Assembly: GCA_003246035.1 (NCBI GenBank)
Contig: QKBP01000038.1
Coordinates: 1 to 7,541, forward strand
Source of the DNA: Desulfuromonadaceae bacterium
GTDB lineage: Bacteria; Desulfobacterota; Desulfuromonadia; Desulfuromonadales; SZUA-401
DNA: 7,541 nucleotides
Reading direction: 5' to 3'
Part shown: one piece after another, positions 5,178 to 7,541 of the stretch
Position numbering within the stretch: the stretch's first letter is position 1
Layout: each line of letters starts with the position of its first letter
Made by a program: the position numbers and the translations under genes
The notes under the pieces: model-generated
Databases searched by the model: none
Seen by the model: the letters and a program-made list of their open reading frames with translations, nothing else
Told to the model about the DNA's origin: nothing

Positions 5178-7541
5178 TTAGAACTTGTAGCCGACGCCGA
5201 AATTGCCGCGCCAAGCTTCTCCATCCTGATCGCCGTAGACGTAGGGGTCCTTGTCCTCGAACTTCTGCCAGCCAGCCTGGGCCGCCACGAAAAAGGCCGG
5301 GGTGAACTGGTAGGTGCCGCCGAGGGTTACGTCAGTCTGAACGTAGTGCAGGTCAGAATAGGTGGTGATGATATTCACCGCCGAAACGTCGTACAGGTTG
5401 GTCATAACGGGATCATTGACTACACCGGGGGTCTCAATTGAGAGGCCTTTCCAGTCAGCCTGAGCATCAGAGTAATTCAGGCTCGCATTCATTTCCAACT
5501 TATCCGTAGCCTGGTAATCTGCGCTCAGAGAAAGCGTATTTACATCAGTATTGTATTCGGTCATATCACATGTCGCCCCATACTGGGACGATACAATAAC
5601 GCCCGCTCAGCCATCGTACCAACCTTGGCAGAACTTCGACTCTGTACGCTGGCCGAGGTAGTTGTAAAGCATAGTCAGGTTCAGCTTGTCAGTGGCAGCG
5701 TACCAAAATGAGACCGAGGGACTAAAAGTCTGCTCTTCCCAAGTTGATTTTTCCAGTTCGTTCTCCTCGAAACGTCCACGCATTGAAAACGTCGTAGAGA
5801 AGCTCGAAGCTGGAGACCACGTCGCCGCAAGCTTCGCTTCATGTACACTCTCGGGGAGATTTGACATGTCAATCTGGCGAAGATCGTAGAAAGCCGTGCC
5901 ATACAGAGGACCAGAACCAATGGTGTTAGTCGTCGGGTCGTTTGTGTAGGGCAGGTCGGTTACCGGATCAATGTAACCAGAAGCGCCGATATGCTGCAAA
6001 GGGTTGTCAATATTCTGGTACATGTAAGTAATGCGGCCAGTTACATCCTTGCCCAAGACAGTTTTCAAGCTGGCGTCAACCGTGTGGGTCTTGGTCTCGC
6101 CATAGTGCTCGTCTTCACGGTCTTCGGCCTGAAACTCGTAGCCGAGACGCAGGGTGGTTTTGCGGGCCAACCGATAGACGCCGTCGATGCCAAAAGTAGC
6201 CGTATCGCGAGTGATCACCGACTCACGGGTTGAAAGAATAGCACCGGTGACCGGATCCACTGCGACAGCTCCGCCTAGGTTGCCGGGAGCGGTGGTCGTC
6301 ATGGGGTAAAAGGCCAGTTCGGCATCGTCGTTTTCTACTTCTTCAAGCTTGGCCCGCAAGGTAACCTTCAGGTTTTTTCCGAACCTGGTGGCGGCCTTGA
6401 GACCATAAGCGTCATAGGTGGTGGTCAGGGTGCTGTTGTTGATATCCCAAATAGGGCCCGTAATGCTCGTTTCACCCGACTTCTTGCTTTCGGTCTCGGC
6501 GTTAACGTAGCTGGCCAGCACCACGGTGTTACGGGGCAGATCAGCACGAGCCTTGAGAACATGACTCTCTTTGTCGGAATCAGGGGTCACGTCGTAAGGC
6601 AGGGCACCGTCTTCGTAGTCGTAAAGCAGCCTGTTGTCAAAAGTACCATTGGTCGCAGAGTATGTAGCTGCCGGTGATGGGGATAAGGCTGGGTCGTAAA
6701 CCCGCGTGGGGTCGGCACCATTTTCACGAAATTCCCGATCCAGATACGTGTAGTCGATCGTGAACAGACCGAACTGGCCAGTAGCCCCCACAGTGAAATC
6801 CTTGGTCTCCTCATCCACTTCACGGGAGGAACCCGTAACATGGCATGTAGTGCACTTGCTCATGCCGATAGACTGTTCCATGCCTTCTCGCTGCTCCATG
6901 CGATAGCCTGCGTGAAAGGTCACGTTAGGCAGGAACGGAAGACTCAGATCGACGTTGTTCTTGTACTCCTTGCGGCTGATGCCGAAATCAGCGTTGGGCA
7001 GAAAATCCTCGGCCAAGACACTAGCTCGACCAATCTGTTGCCAAGCCACAGTGACACCGACCGGTGCAACAGGAGGATTGTTGTTGGTAGCGTAGTAATT
7101 GCCGTCGTTACCCAATCCGATAAAGGCGGGGATGTTATTTGGATTCAGGGACGCATCGGGATTCGCTCCTAAATTCCAGAGGCCGGCGGATACCAATGTC
7201 GGAGACCCTGGATTCCCGGTGAGCCCCCCATCGGCATCTGCGGTGGCAAAAACGTTGGCCCCGGGAACGCCTGCATTAATGTAATCAAGCTTGTCGTGGT
7301 CGAGCCAGTGGTAAAACTTGTCATAGCTGAATCGACCTCTAAAAATGCGGTTGGCATCGATGCCGATATCGTAGGTTTGATCTTCCGAGCCTGTTGCCTC
7401 GGCTTTGATCTCAACAGAGGTCTTCCCCCCCGTCGCCTCAACATCGACCTTCCCATAGGCAGTCACCTCATCATCTTTGCCTATGCTTGAGTATTCATTC
7501 ACCCGCGACTTGTCGTCTTTAATGTCCTGCGCCGCCGCTCC
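5178..7541 (-). CDS. MtrB/PioB-like outer-membrane porin, candidate selenoprotein (partial)
   Basis: A large beta-barrel protein, open to the right edge; its start and presumed signal peptide lie outside. MtrB/PioB porins form the outer-membrane sheath holding a multiheme cytochrome for electron transfer across the membrane. Family-like features are RIFRGRFSYDKFYHWLDHDKL (fragment residues about 65-85), many alternating strands with short turns such as ATDKL, and a C-terminal GVGYKF ending in Phe, typical for barrel insertion. Residues 230-234 are CTTCH, a heme-c motif. Codon 645 is TGA (5607-5609). The same frame then continues for 142 codons to TAA (5178-5180), with normal barrel sequence including DVNTLSLSADYQATDKLEMN. 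There is no frameshift. A SECIS-like hairpin follows the TGA, so I annotate one 787-codon frame with Sec at 645, between C638 and C658. A nonsense mutation is the rival reading. The fragment opens GAAAQDIKDD, as expected just after a signal peptide. The gene is less GC-rich than its neighbours. Family assignment is from recall of motifs. Confidence 0.72.
5569..5595 (-). promoter_or_regulatory. SECIS-like hairpin after the in-frame UGA
   Basis: Counting the U of UGA as 1, nucleotides 19-25 (UCGUCCC) pair with 31-37 (GGGGCGA) around the loop AGUAU (26-30). Drawn differently, U22 bulges out, three C-G pairs sit above it and the loop is AGUAUG. Three lower pairs (U15-G41, G16-U40, U17-A39) can form below an A-C mismatch. 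A bulged U, three base pairs and a loop with GU is the arrangement SelB recognises in E. coli fdhF (U17, G23, U24); here everything is about 4-5 nt further from the UGA. The hairpin lies inside the coding sequence, as bacterial SECIS elements do. Confidence 0.55.
5607..5609 (-). other. In-frame UGA, candidate selenocysteine codon
   Basis: Reading on the minus strand the codons run FCQGWYDG, TGA, AGVIVSSQYGATCDM. Both sides are in one frame, so a single codon and not an indel separates them. Selenocysteine is favoured over readthrough to another residue because the site sits between two cysteines and a fitting hairpin follows. The SelA/SelB/SelC machinery would have to be elsewhere in the genome. 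Confidence 0.6.

Noticed and set aside
5178..5564. Separate 128-aa gene starting at the ATG at 5562-5564
   Set aside because: It has no good ribosome binding site, is in the same frame as the porin, and by itself is only the last strands of a barrel. It is better read as the C-terminal part of the porin after the UGA.
5565..5609. Frameshift between the two porin pieces
   Set aside because: The two open frames are in the same phase; only one TGA separates them and 14 sense codons lie between it and the downstream ATG. No indel is needed.
1..7541. CRISPR arrays, tRNA or rRNA genes, insertion sequences, attachment sites
   Set aside because: I saw no regular direct repeats, no tRNA-like cloverleaf, no transposase and no terminal inverted repeats.

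Overview
The window looks like chromosome from an anaerobic, metal-reducing Desulfobacterota (Desulfuromonadales/Geobacter-like). Two things suggest this: a long protein resembling the MtrB/PioB family of decaheme-associated outer-membrane porins, and a fused TIGR03960/TIGR03936 radical SAM protein next to ribonuclease G. The species is an inference from gene content; there is no rRNA or other marker here.

Layout. Positions 1-878 (minus) hold the N-terminal two thirds of ribonuclease G, cut by the left edge. Directly upstream of it on the same strand, at 1000-3483, is a B12-binding-type radical SAM protein fused to a DUF2344 domain. A divergent intergenic region (3484-3632) separates this minus-strand pair from a plus-strand pair: a YcdX-type PHP phosphohydrolase (3633-4358) and a beta-class carbonic anhydrase (4415-5053). 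The carbonic anhydrase ends in a strong rho-independent terminator. A second strong terminator, facing the other way, closes the large minus-strand gene that fills 5178-7541 and runs off the right edge.

The outer-membrane gene is the point of interest. Its reading frame is interrupted by exactly one in-frame TGA (5607-5609, minus strand). The same frame then continues without damage for 142 codons to a TAA, giving a typical beta-barrel C-terminus ending in Phe. A 7-bp GC-rich hairpin with a GU-containing apical loop lies 15-33 nt after the UGA. It can be drawn with a bulged U three base pairs below the loop, which is the architecture of the E. coli fdhF SECIS. I therefore read the gene as one coding sequence with a candidate selenocysteine, placed with two flanking cysteines in a predicted extracellular loop of the porin. 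I know of no described selenoprotein in this family. The same protein carries a CxxCH heme-c motif inside the barrel region. A nonsense mutation is the main rival explanation.

The rest is mostly housekeeping: RNA processing (RNase G and its usual radical SAM neighbour), an uncharacterised trinuclear-metal phosphohydrolase, and CO2/bicarbonate interconversion. The porin gene is visibly less GC-rich than the others.
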